NCBI RefSeq assembly: GCF_001425445.1
Contig: NZ_LMQU01000012.1
Span: 82,278 to 146,277, forward strand
DNA length: 64,000 nucleotides
Reading direction: 5' to 3'
From: Devosia sp. Leaf420
GTDB taxonomy: Bacteria; Pseudomonadota; Alphaproteobacteria; Rhizobiales; Devosiaceae
Below, in pieces: positions 36,057-44,889 of the stretch (positions are counted from its first letter, which is position 1; each line of letters opens with the position of its first letter). Below the pieces are notes generated by a model, which saw only the letters and a list, made by a program, of their open reading frames with translations, had not been told where the DNA came from and did no database searches. The position numbers and the translations under genes are program-made.

Positions 36057-37544
36057 TTAGGCGTGGGCGCGGAGGCGCTTGAGGAAGATGGGCAGAGCGA
36101 GAAGCAGCACCGCAAGGGTGATGAGGATTGCCGAAAGTGGCGTCGAAACCAGGACCATCGGATTGCCCTGACCGGCGGCAAGGGCGGTGCGGAGCTGGGT
36201 TTCTGCCATCGGGCCGAGGATGAGTCCGATCAGCACCGGCGCGATGGGGAAATCATAGACGCGCATGACATAACCGGCGAGGCCGACGACGAGCATGATG
36301 GTGAGGTCCACCCATGACCCGGCAAGACCCCAGACGCCGATCATGGCGAAGACGAGGATGCCGGCATAGAGCTGCGGCCGGGGGATGCGGAGGAGCTGCA
36401 CCCAGATGCCGACGAGCGGCAAATTGAGCACCAGCAACATGACATTGCCCACATAGAGCGAGGCGATGAGGCCCCAGATCAGCGCGGGGTTCGAGGTGAA
36501 GAGGAAGGGGCCGGGCTGGAGGCCGTAGTTCTGGAAGGCGGCCAGCAGCACCGCCGCGGTGGCCGAGGTGGGGAGCCCGAGCGTCAAGAGGGGCACGAGG
36601 ATGCCGGCGGCGGCGGCGTTGTTGGCGGCCTCCGGGCCGGCGACGCCTTCGATGGCGCCCTTGCCGAATTCTTCGGGATATCTGGTGAGTTTGCGTTCGA
36701 GCGTATAACTCAGCATGGTCGGGATTTCCGAGCCGCTGCCGGGGAGTGCGCCCATGGGAAAGCCGATGGCGGTGCCGCGCAGCCATGGTTTCCAGGAGCG
36801 GGCAAAATCCTGCCTGGTCATCCAGAGCTGGCCCTTGATGGGGGCCATGACGCCGGGGGTCGAGCGATAGCGGCTCGCGACATAGAGGATTTCGCCGACG
36901 GCAAAGAGCGAGACGAGGACCACGGTCAGCGCAATGCCGCGGAGAAGCTGCATATTGCCGAAGGTGAGGCGCGCTTGGCCGGTCATGGTGTCGATGCCGA
37001 TGACGCCGATGGCGATGCCGAGAAAGAGCGAGATGAAGCCGCGGGTGCGCGAGGTGCCCATGACGACGGCCACCGAGCAGAAGGCGAGCGCGGTGATGGC
37101 GAAATAGTCGGTCGGCTTGAAATAGAAGGCGAGTTCGGCGACGGCGGGCGCGGCGAAGGTCAGGCAGAGCGTCGCGATGGTGCCGGCGACGAAGGAGCCG
37201 ATGGCGGCGGTGGCGAGGGCTGCAGCGCCGCGACCGGCGCGGGCCATCTTATTCCCTTCGAGCGCGGTCATCATCGAGCCGGCTTCGCCGGGGGTGTTGA
37301 GGAGGATCGAGGTGGTCGAGCCGCCATACATGGCGCCGTAGAGAATGCCGGCAAACATGATGAAGGCGGAGGTCGGGGCGAGGGCTGTGGTGACGGGCAG
37401 CAGCAGAGCGATGGTCAAAGCCGGGCCAATGCCGGGCAGGATGCCGATGGCCGTGCCGAGAACGGAGCCGACGAGCGCCCACATGAGATTGGTCGGCTGC
37501 AGGGCGACGCCGAAGCCTTGGAGGAGGAGTTCAAAGGTTCCCAC
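36057..37544 (-). CDS. tctA: Tripartite tricarboxylate transporter, large permease TctA
   Basis: A 495-residue membrane protein with about twelve hydrophobic segments. TctA hallmarks are seen: [15 protein letters not shown], the [23 protein letters not shown] motif at about residues 65-87, and [16 protein letters not shown]. It forms the secondary carrier together with TctB and takes ligand from TctC in the periplasm. It lies three bases after tctB. Confidence 0.95.
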   Translation of the reverse strand: MGTFELLLQGFGVALQPTNLMWALVGSVLGTAIGILPGIGPALTIALLLPVTTALAPTSAFIMFAGILYGAMYGGSTTSILLNTPGEAGSMMTALEGNKMARAGRGAAALATAAIGSFVAGTIATLCLTFAAPAVAELAFYFKPTDYFAITALAFCSVAVVMGTSRTRGFISLFLGIAIGVIGIDTMTGQARLTFGNMQLLRGIALTVVLVSLFAVGEILYVASRYRSTPGVMAPIKGQLWMTRQDFARSWKPWLRGTAIGFPMGALPGSGSEIPTMLSYTLERKLTRYPEEFGKGAIEGVAGPEAANNAAAAGILVPLLTLGLPTSATAAVLLAAFQNYGLQPGPFLFTSNPALIWGLIASLYVGNVMLLVLNLPLVGIWVQLLRIPRPQLYAGILVFAMIGVWGLAGSWVDLTIMLVVGLAGYVMRVYDFPIAPVLIGLILGPMAETQLRTALAAGQGNPMVLVSTPLSAILITLAVLLLALPIFLKRLRAHA

Positions 37545-37547
37545 GGC

Positions 37548-38072
37548 TCATACCCCCAGCGGCGGAAAGAAGCGGCCAAGCTGGAGGCCGAGCTGATGGA
37601 ATAGGAACCAACTGCCGGAGGCGAGAATGGCGCCATAGACGAGGTCGAGATACCAGCGGCGCGAACCGAAAGCGTTGGCGACGAGGACGAAGGAGAGGGT
37701 GGCGGTGAAGGGCATGCCGAGCGGGCCCATGGTGACGATCGGCAAAGCGACGGCGACGAGAGCGGTGAGGAATGCGCGCCTGTCCATTTTGGTGGCGCCG
37801 TCAGCGTCTTCGGCGTCCTGCGCCTCAAACGTTTCGCCGCGCCAGATTTGCACCATGAGGAGGGCGCCTAGGAGCAGCAAGGCCCCGCCAGCGACGGTGA
37901 CGAAAAGGCCGGGTCCGACGGCGGCATAGCGGGCGCCCTGCGGCAGGCCGAAGGCGTTGTAGAGCCAGACGGCGCCCATGACCATGAGGCCAAGGCCGAT
38001 CCAATAGGGTTTTGGCGTGGTGGAGGCAGCCGCGCGGCTGCCTCCGGTCGTGTTGCGCTCGTCAGTTGACAA
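37548..38072 (-). CDS. tctB: Tripartite tricarboxylate transporter, small permease TctB
   Basis: A 174-residue protein with four hydrophobic segments (about residues 22-45, 50-75, 100-130 and 140-165), as is usual for TctB. The sequence AVGPGLFVTVAGGALLLLGALL fits the family. The start is a TTG that overlaps the end of tctC by 11 bases; no better start lies before the first helix. Confidence 0.88.
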   Translation of the reverse strand: MSTDERNTTGGSRAAASTTPKPYWIGLGLMVMGAVWLYNAFGLPQGARYAAVGPGLFVTVAGGALLLLGALLMVQIWRGETFEAQDAEDADGATKMDRRAFLTALVAVALPIVTMGPLGMPFTATLSFVLVANAFGSRRWYLDLVYGAILASGSWFLFHQLGLQLGRFFPPLGV

Positions 38073-39018
38073 GGCCGGCGTCCTTCAGGATCTGGCCCTG
38101 GCGCTCGGTTTCTTCGGCGATGAAGGCGCCGAATTCTCCGCCGGGGAGGAAGTAATCTTCCCAGCCCTGGGCTTCGAGCACGGCCTTCCACGCATCGCTC
38201 TGGGAGAGCTTGGTGAAGTTGTCGACCCACATGGCATAGTTGTCATCCGGCGCGCCGGGGGCAGCGAGGATACCGCGCCAATTGGCGATCTCGACGTCAT
38301 AGCCGGCTTCCTTGAAGGTCGGCACATCGGGGAGATTGGGGCGCCGTTCGGCCGAGGTCACGGCGAGGAGCTTGATGCGACCCTGTTCGGCGAACTGGGC
38401 GAATTCGGACGTGCCGGAGACGCCGGCCACGAGCGTGCCATTGACGATGGCCGTCACGGTTTCGGCGCCCGAGGTCTGCGGGATGTAGTTGAGATCGGCG
38501 ACAGGGATATCGCCGGCCTGCGCCAGCAAAGCGAGCGAAATGTGGTCGACGCCACCGGCAGAGCCACCGCCGAGTGCAGCGGCGCCAGGATCAGCCTTGA
38601 TCCCGGCAACGAGGTCAGCCAGCGTGTTGTAGGGCGAATCTGCAGCCACCGCGATCACCAGATATTCCGCCGTCATGCGGGCAACGGGGCGGAATTCGGC
38701 GAGGTTGATCGGCGAATTGTTGAGGGCGATGGCGCCGACGGTGATGGCGCCGAAAACGGCGAGGGAATCGGGCTGGCCGCTGGCGGTGCCGAGGAATTCG
38801 GCGAGACCGACAGTACCGCCTGCGCCGCCCGTATTGGTGAAATTGACGCCGCCGGTATAGATGCCGGCATCGTTCATGGCCTGAAAGGCCTGGCGGCCGA
38901 GGCTATCCCAGCCGCCGCCTGGATTGGCCGGCAGCATGACATTGACCTGCGCCACTGCAGCGCCGGTGCCGAGCGCAGCCGTCATCGCCAAGACGGCGAG
39001 CGTCTTCGAAAAGTACAT
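38062..39018 (-). CDS. tctC: Tripartite tricarboxylate transporter, binding protein TctC
   Basis: A 318-residue periplasmic receptor of the Bug/TctC family. It has a Sec signal (ALGTGAAVAQ, about residues 15-24), then NVMLPANPGGGWD and DVPTFKEAGYDVEIANWRGI, typical family motifs. It is the first gene of the operon tctC-tctB-tctA-prpD-gntR. The gap of 141 bp upstream should hold the promoter. Confidence 0.94.
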   Translation of the reverse strand: MYFSKTLAVLAMTAALGTGAAVAQVNVMLPANPGGGWDSLGRQAFQAMNDAGIYTGGVNFTNTGGAGGTVGLAEFLGTASGQPDSLAVFGAITVGAIALNNSPINLAEFRPVARMTAEYLVIAVAADSPYNTLADLVAGIKADPGAAALGGGSAGGVDHISLALLAQAGDIPVADLNYIPQTSGAETVTAIVNGTLVAGVSGTSEFAQFAEQGRIKLLAVTSAERRPNLPDVPTFKEAGYDVEIANWRGILAAPGAPDDNYAMWVDNFTKLSQSDAWKAVLEAQGWEDYFLPGGEFGAFIAEETERQGQILKDAGLVN

Positions 39019-39159
39019 GTGATCCTCCCAGGCGCAGGGTCCGTTCTTTAACGGTTCTTCGCTGCGCCGATATGTCGACAGTTTTGACGCTTCGAACTGA
39101 TCATGGATCGGTTTTTGGCGTCAAGGGAGAATGTTCTGCCGACAGAATTGAGCTTGGGA
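39019..39159. promoter_or_regulatory. Gap upstream of tctC
   Basis: A 141-bp non-coding stretch between the urocanase homologue's stop and tctC. It should carry the tctC promoter and the end of the upstream operon. I see no convincing terminator hairpin or operator in it, so read-through from upstream cannot be excluded. Confidence 0.4.
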
Positions 39160-40824
39160 TCAATTGCTGAGGCGGATGTAGGGGATGTCCTTGGCCGCTA
39201 TTTCGTCGAGGCTTTCTTCGTAACCGGCATCGGCATAGCGCATGACGCCGAGGGCGGTGTCGTTGGTGAGGGCGCGGTCGAGGCGTTCGTCGGCTTCGGG
39301 CGTGCCATCGGCAATGACAGTGACGCCGGCCGAGGTCATGTAGCCGGCATAGCCGCCGCCGCCGGAGTGGACGACGACGAGATCGGCCATGGACGAGCAA
39401 AGCAGCATGGCGTCGAGGAGGGGCCAATCGGCGATGGCGTCGGAGCCGTCCTTCATGCGCTCGGTCATGATATTGGGATGGGCCATGGCGCCGGCATCGA
39501 GGTGATCGCGGCTAAAGGCGACGGGGCCCTTGAGTTCGCCCGTGGCCACCATGGTGTTGACGGCGCGGGCGAGGGCGGTGCGTTCGCCATGGCCGAGCCA
39601 GGCGATGCGCGCGGGGAGGCCTTCGAAGGGGACGTATTGGCTGGCGAGGCTGATCCAGTTGGTGACGATCCGGTTCTCCGGAAACATGTCGAGGAGTTTT
39701 CGGTCGATTCTGTGAATGTCCTCGGGGTCGCCGGAGAGCGCCATCCAGCGGAAGGGGCCGATGGCGCGGGCAAAGAGCGGGCGCAGATAGGCTTCGGTGA
39801 ATATCGGAATATCGAAGGCGTTGTCGACGCCGCCGGCCTGAGCATGGGTGCGAATGAGGTTGCCATTGTCAAAGACTTCGGCGCCAGCGGCCTTGAAGCC
39901 GAGCATGGCTTCGACATGATCGACGATGGAGGCGCGGCTTGCGGCCATGAGCTGGCCCTGGCCGTCGGTGCGGAGGCGCCGGACCTCTTCGAGGCTCATG
40001 CCCTTGGGGACATAGCCATAGACGAGATCGTGGGCGGCGGTCTGGTCGGTGACGATATCGGGGATGATGCCGCGGCGAAGGATTTCGGGATAGATTTCGG
40101 CGGCATTGCCGACGAGGCCGACGGAAAGCGCGCGCTTTTCGCTTGTGGCGGTTTCGGTGAGCGCGAGGGCGGTGTCGAGATCGGGGGCGATCTCTTGGAG
40201 ATAGCCGATGGCCTGGCGCTTGCGAGCGCGCTCGGGATCGACATCGACGCAGAGGATGGCGGCACCGGCCATGCGCCCGGCAAGGGGCTGGGCGCCACCC
40301 ATACCGCCAAGGCCGGCGGTCAAGACGAATCGACCAGCGAGGGTGCCGCCGAAGCGGTTCTCGGCGATGCGCATGAAGATTTCATAGGTGCCCTGAATGA
40401 CGCCCTGGCTGCCAATATATTGCCAGGCGCCAGCGGTGAGGCCGCCCCAGCAGATGAGGCCTTTTTTCTCTAGCTCGTAGAAGACTTCGGCGCGGGCCCA
40501 TTGGCCGACGAGATTGCAATTGGCCATGATGACCAAGGGCGCCTTGGCTTGGGTTTTGAGAAGGCCGATAGGTTTGCCGGATTGGATGAGGAGGGTCTGG
40601 TCCTCGTCCATGCGGAGAAGGGTTTCGACGATGGCCTTGTGGCTCGCCCAATTGCGTGCGGCCTTGCCGAGCGAGGCATAGACGATCAGCTCATCGGGGT
40701 TTTCGCCGACGGCAAGGACGTTTTCGAGCAAGCGCAGCAAGGCTTCCTGGCGCCACCCCTTGGCCCGCAACTCCGGACCGCCGGGAATGGGAAAATTGGG
40801 ATGGCGGGGATTGGGGCTGGGCAT
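39160..40824 (-). CDS. Urocanase-family hydratase, divergent (candidate thiourocanate hydratase)
   Basis: A 554-residue NAD-dependent hydratase clearly homologous to HutU. The NAD site GLGGMGGAQPLAGRMAG (about residues 174-190) and the YIGSQGVIQGTYE stretch are kept. It differs at places that are nearly fixed in true urocanases: the RPLFC active-site cysteine is Ala here (RPLFARAIGPFRW), the usual YGQMTAGSWIYIG reads WGGLTAGAWQYIG, and the glycine-rich HHGGGVGMGFSQH reads HSGGGGYAGYMTS. With the MIO-less lyase and DUF917 neighbours, hydration of thiourocanate in ergothioneine breakdown is more likely than normal histidine degradation. The homology is certain; the substrate is inferred. Confidence 0.85.
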   Translation of the reverse strand: MPSPNPRHPNFPIPGGPELRAKGWRQEALLRLLENVLAVGENPDELIVYASLGKAARNWASHKAIVETLLRMDEDQTLLIQSGKPIGLLKTQAKAPLVIMANCNLVGQWARAEVFYELEKKGLICWGGLTAGAWQYIGSQGVIQGTYEIFMRIAENRFGGTLAGRFVLTAGLGGMGGAQPLAGRMAGAAILCVDVDPERARKRQAIGYLQEIAPDLDTALALTETATSEKRALSVGLVGNAAEIYPEILRRGIIPDIVTDQTAAHDLVYGYVPKGMSLEEVRRLRTDGQGQLMAASRASIVDHVEAMLGFKAAGAEVFDNGNLIRTHAQAGGVDNAFDIPIFTEAYLRPLFARAIGPFRWMALSGDPEDIHRIDRKLLDMFPENRIVTNWISLASQYVPFEGLPARIAWLGHGERTALARAVNTMVATGELKGPVAFSRDHLDAGAMAHPNIMTERMKDGSDAIADWPLLDAMLLCSSMADLVVVHSGGGGYAGYMTSAGVTVIADGTPEADERLDRALTNDTALGVMRYADAGYEESLDEIAAKDIPYIRLSN

Positions 40825-40833
40825 GGAAGAACC

Positions 40834-41925
40834 TTAGGCGTTGGCGCCGTCGAGGGCATAGCGGGCAATTTCGATGCCCATCTGCTTTTCGACATATGGG
40901 TAGACGGTTGGATCGAGCACCGAGGCGCTGAGCGGGATTTTGGATTTCGGTACGTGCAGCACGAAAATCTGCATGCCTTCGCGCAACTGGCCGACGCTGA
41001 GGGGTTCGCCCTCGGCGGAGAGGGTGGTGATGACATCGGGGAAGGTGGCGGTGCGGGCGCCATCGCGGCCATCGACGGCCATATATTCGTTCATGACGTG
41101 GAGGACGTCGCCGCTCGACAGGGTAACGGCGCCGATGTCGAAGGCGTCCTTGGTGTAGAGCACCGCTTTTTTGAGGATCGTGCCCTCGCAGAGCACGGTG
41201 CCATTGGTGGTCTTGGCGATGGTGTCGATGATGGCGGTGCCGCCCTTGGCTTGGGCGGCAATGATGGCTTCGCCGAGTTTGAGGGCAAGGGAGATGCCGC
41301 CGAGTGCGGCGTGGCGGCGGACATAGCTGGCGCGGAGCGGATTGCGGCAGGAGGCGATGAAACCGCCGGACTGGTCGGCGGCGGTGCGGAGAATGGGCGA
41401 GATTTTCGCCGTGGCACCGCGGGTGACGAGCTCGATATAGCGGTTTTCGGCGCGATTGCCGCCGACGGCCGTCTGGATCATTTGCTCGGGCGAGCCGGCC
41501 ATGCCGATCGAGCCCATGTCGCCAGTCGGGTGGGCGCGAATATCGCCGACGGCATCGACGACCTTGGTGCCGAGGACGGCGGAGGGGAGCCAGCCGTTGA
41601 GAGTGGACGACTTGCCGTTTTGACCGATCATCAGGCCGGAGAGTTTCTCGCCGAGCGCTTCCTGCAGCAGTTGGACCGCCTTGATGTAGTCGACGCCCTG
41701 CATTTCCCACGGGGTGGTGGAGGCGGGAGCGCCGATGGCCGCGGCGGTGGCGACCCAGGCGTTTTCGTCGAGTTCTTCGATGCTGACGAGTTCGGGCTTG
41801 CCGACGCTGACCGCGGCATAGCCGAGCTGGCGGCCATGATCGGCCCAGCCGCCGCCACCGGCCGCATAGACGGAGCCTCCAAGCACGGCGGCTTCGACGT
41901 CCTTTTCAGTCAATATGCGTCCCAA
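40834..41925 (-). CDS. DUF917 (S-Me-THD) family protein, candidate thiohydantoin-processing enzyme
   Basis: A 363-residue protein with the DUF917 hallmark near its N-terminus (VLGGSVYAAGGGG, residues 14-26). The domain pattern continues with GDMGSIGMAGSPEQM and ends in a beta-rich C-terminal part with GDVLHVMNEYMAVDG. Members are annotated as hydantoin-utilisation or S-methyl-thiohydantoin desulfurase type proteins. It lies 9 bp upstream of the urocanase homologue, whose product would be a thiohydantoin (thioxo-imidazolone propionate). That makes this the likely next enzyme. The start is a TTG after GGGGAT. The exact reaction is inferred. Confidence 0.82.
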   Translation of the reverse strand: MGRILTEKDVEAAVLGGSVYAAGGGGWADHGRQLGYAAVSVGKPELVSIEELDENAWVATAAAIGAPASTTPWEMQGVDYIKAVQLLQEALGEKLSGLMIGQNGKSSTLNGWLPSAVLGTKVVDAVGDIRAHPTGDMGSIGMAGSPEQMIQTAVGGNRAENRYIELVTRGATAKISPILRTAADQSGGFIASCRNPLRASYVRRHAALGGISLALKLGEAIIAAQAKGGTAIIDTIAKTTNGTVLCEGTILKKAVLYTKDAFDIGAVTLSSGDVLHVMNEYMAVDGRDGARTATFPDVITTLSAEGEPLSVGQLREGMQIFVLHVPKSKIPLSASVLDPTVYPYVEKQMGIEIARYALDGANA

Positions 41926-41941
41926 GCCTGATCCCCTTTAT

Positions 41942-42694
41942 TCAATTTGCGGCCGCTTGCTTTTGGCCTGTGCGGGCGGTGAGCCAGCGTTCAAGCCCGG
42001 CGAGGGCATCATAGATCAATACGGCGAGGATGCCGACGATCAAACCGCCCTGGAGGACGAAGGCCGTGTTGCCCGATTGCAGGCCGGCTATGATGACTTC
42101 ACCGAGGGTGCGCGCGGCGACGGTCGAGCCGATGGTGGCGGTCGCGAGGGCGATGACCGTCGAGAGGCGAATGCCGGCGAGAATGACGGGAAGGGCGAGG
42201 GGGAGTTCGACGCGCATCAGGCGCTGTCGGCCGGTCATGCCGACGCCGCGGGCGGCTTCGATGACGTTGGGCGGGAGGGTGGTGAGGCCGGTCAGCGTGT
42301 TTTCGAAGATCGGCAGGAGACCATAGAGGAAGAGCGCGATCAGGGTTGGCGCGGTGCCGAAGCCGAGAATGGGGACGGCAAGCGCGAGGACGGCGACGGG
42401 CGGAAACGTCTGGCCCACATTGGCGATGGTGCGCGAGACGGGCAGGAATTCGGCGCCGAAAGGGCGGGTGACGAGAATGGCGAGGCCGACGGCGACCACG
42501 GTCGAAAGCGCGATGGCGATGGCGACAATGGTCAGGTGGCTGATGGTGATATCGAGCAGATTGCCTTGATTGTAGATGGCCGGCTGGGTGGGGCGGGCGA
42601 ACAGGGCGAAGAAGCCCTGGAAGAGGTCGGGCTGGATGAGCAACGCGACCAGCACCAAGAAGACCGCGAGCCTGATGAGGAGGCCGATTTTCAT
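41942..42694 (-). CDS. Betaine/osmoprotectant-type ABC transporter permease
   Basis: A 250-residue inner membrane protein with five to six helices. The permease core has TIANVGQTFPPVAVLALAVP and the coupling stretch EAARGVGMTGRQRLMRVELPLALPVI, typical of OpuC/YehW-type betaine permeases. The ATGA overlap with the ATPase shows coupling. It pairs with the larger permease at 43623. Confidence 0.92.
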   Translation of the reverse strand: MKIGLLIRLAVFLVLVALLIQPDLFQGFFALFARPTQPAIYNQGNLLDITISHLTIVAIAIALSTVVAVGLAILVTRPFGAEFLPVSRTIANVGQTFPPVAVLALAVPILGFGTAPTLIALFLYGLLPIFENTLTGLTTLPPNVIEAARGVGMTGRQRLMRVELPLALPVILAGIRLSTVIALATATIGSTVAARTLGEVIIAGLQSGNTAFVLQGGLIVGILAVLIYDALAGLERWLTARTGQKQAAAN

Positions 42695-43626
42695 TGCGGA
42701 CGCGCCGCCATACGCGCGCAGGCGGCGAGGGTGATTATGCCAATGGCTTGGCCGTCGCGGGTGACGGGCGCGGCAGTGCGGCCCGACCAGAGGAGGTCGC
42801 TATAGGCATCGCGGAGGCTGGCGTCGGCCGCGATGGGGCTGCCGGTGGCGGTGCCGGTTTCGACATGGTCGCCAACGCGGGTCAGCGAGAGGAGGCGGAA
42901 GGGCCGGTCCGAGGTGCCGATGAGGTCGGCGACGAAGGGCGTTGCCGGATTGACGATGATTTCGGCGGGTTCGGCATATTGGAGGAGCTTGCCCTTATCC
43001 ATGACGGCGATGCGGTCGCCCAAGTGGATGGCTTCCTCCATGTCGTGGGTGACCAGCACGATGGTGGTGCCAAGCTTGCGCTGGATGGCGAGGAGATCTT
43101 CCTGGGCCTTGGCGCGGATGAGCGGATCGAGGGCGCCGAAGGGTTCGTCCATGAGAAGGATATTGGGGCCGGCGGCGAGGGCGCGGGCGACGCCGATGCG
43201 CTGCTGCTGGCCGCCCGAGAGCTCGTGGGGCATCCGATTGCGGAACTGGGCGGGGTCGAGCTGGAATAGCCCCAGCAGCTCATCGACGCGGGCTTCGATC
43301 TTCGATTTTTCCCAGCCAAGCAGCTTTGGGACGGTGGCGATGTTTTGGGCGACGGTCCAATGGGGGAAGAGGCCGTGGCCCTGGATGGCGTAGCCGATGC
43401 GGCGGCGGAGCTCATGGGCGGGGACGTCGCGGATATCTTCACCGTCGATGCGGATGGTGCCGGCAGTGGGCTCGACGAGGCGATTGATCATGCGCATCAG
43501 CGTCGTCTTGCCCGAGCCCGAGGTGCCGACGATGACGCTCATGGTGCGGGGCGGAATGGTCAGGCTGATGTGGTCGACGACCGTGGTGCCATTATAGGAT
43601 TTGACGATGTCCTCGATTTCGATCAT
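42691..43626 (-). CDS. Betaine/osmoprotectant-type ABC transporter ATPase
   Basis: A 311-residue ATPase of the ProV/OpuCA group. It has Walker A GTSGSGKTT (about residues 34-42), YAIQGHGLFPHWTVAQNIATVP (typical of betaine ATPases), LSGGQQQR and Walker B LLMDEPFGALDP. A short C-terminal CBS-like regulatory part follows (VTRDGQAIGIITL). The ATG overlaps the upstream permease stop (ATGA). Confidence 0.93.
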   Translation of the reverse strand: MIEIEDIVKSYNGTTVVDHISLTIPPRTMSVIVGTSGSGKTTLMRMINRLVEPTAGTIRIDGEDIRDVPAHELRRRIGYAIQGHGLFPHWTVAQNIATVPKLLGWEKSKIEARVDELLGLFQLDPAQFRNRMPHELSGGQQQRIGVARALAAGPNILLMDEPFGALDPLIRAKAQEDLLAIQRKLGTTIVLVTHDMEEAIHLGDRIAVMDKGKLLQYAEPAEIIVNPATPFVADLIGTSDRPFRLLSLTRVGDHVETGTATGSPIAADASLRDAYSDLLWSGRTAAPVTRDGQAIGIITLAACARMAARPQ

Positions 43627-44813
43627 GCGCCGCGTCCCTTGATACTGATCTGTTCGACGATGGCGTCGAGAATGACTGCGGCGGCGAAGGCGAGGCCGAC
43701 GGTGGGCACGGCGCCGAGGAGCACGAGGTCCATCGCCGTCTGGCCGATGCCTTGGAAAACGAAAACGCCGAAGCCGCCGCCGCCGATAAGCGCGGCGATG
43801 GTGGCGAGGCCGATATTCTGGACGAGCACGATGCGGATGCCGGTGAGAATGACCGGCAGGGCCAGCGGCAGCTCGATATTGAGGAGGCGCTGGCGATCGG
43901 TCATGCCCATGCCGCGCGCGGCATCGACTACTTGGCCATTGACGCCGAGGAGGCCAACGACGGTGTTGGATACGATGGGCAGGAGCGAATAGGCAAAGAG
44001 CGCGATGAGGGCCGGGGCGATGCCGATGCCGGAAATGCCGATATTGCTGGCGCCGGGGATGTTTGCGGCGACCCACGCGAGGGGGGCGATGAGGAGGCCG
44101 AAGAGCGCGATCGAAGGAATGGTCTGGACGATGTTGAGCGTGTTGAGCACGGCAGCGCGCAGCGGTTTGACGCGATAGCAGAGAATGCCGAGGGGGATAC
44201 CGGCGAGGGTGGCTATAGTGACGGAACCGAAGGCGAGGACGAGGTGGGTGCGCGCTTCCTGCCAGAACGCGGGCGCGCGGCTGGCATATTCCTTGAGAAG
44301 CGAGAGATTGCTCCAGAGGCCACTCCAGAGGATCAGGCCGATGGCGCCGAGTACGATGGCAAGCAGTGCGACGCGCCAGACGGGGCGGAGGCGGAGGCGT
44401 GTCAGAGCGTCGGTGACCATCAGCGAGAAGGCGAGGAGCAGCAGCCAGAAGCCGGCGCCAGGGGCGACGCGGGCATAGTTGTTGTCAGCGGGCGTCAGAT
44501 GGCTGGCGGCGGCGCCGATGGCAAAGGCGAGAACGGCGAGGGCGAGGAAGCCGGCGGCCAGTTTGACGATGGGGCGGAAGCGGACAAGCGCTGTCGCGAG
44601 TGCGGCGCCGATCGCGGCGATCAGGAGGATGGACCAGCCGTCGTCCAGCGAGCCGACGATGCCGATGCCTTCGCCAGGGACAATGCGGTTGGCGCGAAAG
44701 AGGGCGAAAGGCAGGGCGAGACCGGCAAGACCAATAATGGCGACCAGCACCCCGAGTTTATCGAGGCGATGCCAGGGCTTCTTTTCGATGTCTGCTGACG
44801 CTGCAAGACTCAA
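43623..44813 (-). CDS. Betaine/osmoprotectant-type ABC transporter permease, long form
   Basis: A 396-residue permease. An N-terminal extension of about four hydrophobic helices (residues 20-175) precedes the ordinary permease core, with NIVQTIPSIALFGLLIAPL and DAARGMGMTDRQRLLNIELPLALPVI. This long arrangement resembles YehY-type permeases, where the extension's role is unclear. It follows the binding-protein gene after a hairpin, and is the first of three tightly coupled transporter genes. Confidence 0.92.
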   Translation of the reverse strand: MSLAASADIEKKPWHRLDKLGVLVAIIGLAGLALPFALFRANRIVPGEGIGIVGSLDDGWSILLIAAIGAALATALVRFRPIVKLAAGFLALAVLAFAIGAAASHLTPADNNYARVAPGAGFWLLLLAFSLMVTDALTRLRLRPVWRVALLAIVLGAIGLILWSGLWSNLSLLKEYASRAPAFWQEARTHLVLAFGSVTIATLAGIPLGILCYRVKPLRAAVLNTLNIVQTIPSIALFGLLIAPLAWVAANIPGASNIGISGIGIAPALIALFAYSLLPIVSNTVVGLLGVNGQVVDAARGMGMTDRQRLLNIELPLALPVILTGIRIVLVQNIGLATIAALIGGGGFGVFVFQGIGQTAMDLVLLGAVPTVGLAFAAAVILDAIVEQISIKGRGA

Positions 44814-44860
44814 GCTGTGGGTTCCAGCTCCGGTTGTCCGACGCGTGGCCGGGCTTGAAA

Positions 44861-44883
44861 AGGGCGGGCTTGTGGCCCGCCCT
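44861..44883 (-). other. Hairpin after the betaine-type binding-protein gene
   Basis: Perfect 9-bp stem AGGGCGGGC / GCCCGCCCT with a 5-base loop. On the minus strand it is followed by TTTTC. It lies between the binding-protein stop (44890) and the permease start (44813) and should act as a partial terminator or mRNA-stabilising element. Confidence 0.65.
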
Positions 44884-44889
44884 AAGGGC

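Noticed and set aside
39103-40473. A 456-codon plus-strand frame over the urocanase homologue
   Set aside because: Composition of a shadow frame; the opposite strand encodes a clear urocanase homologue with an intact NAD motif.
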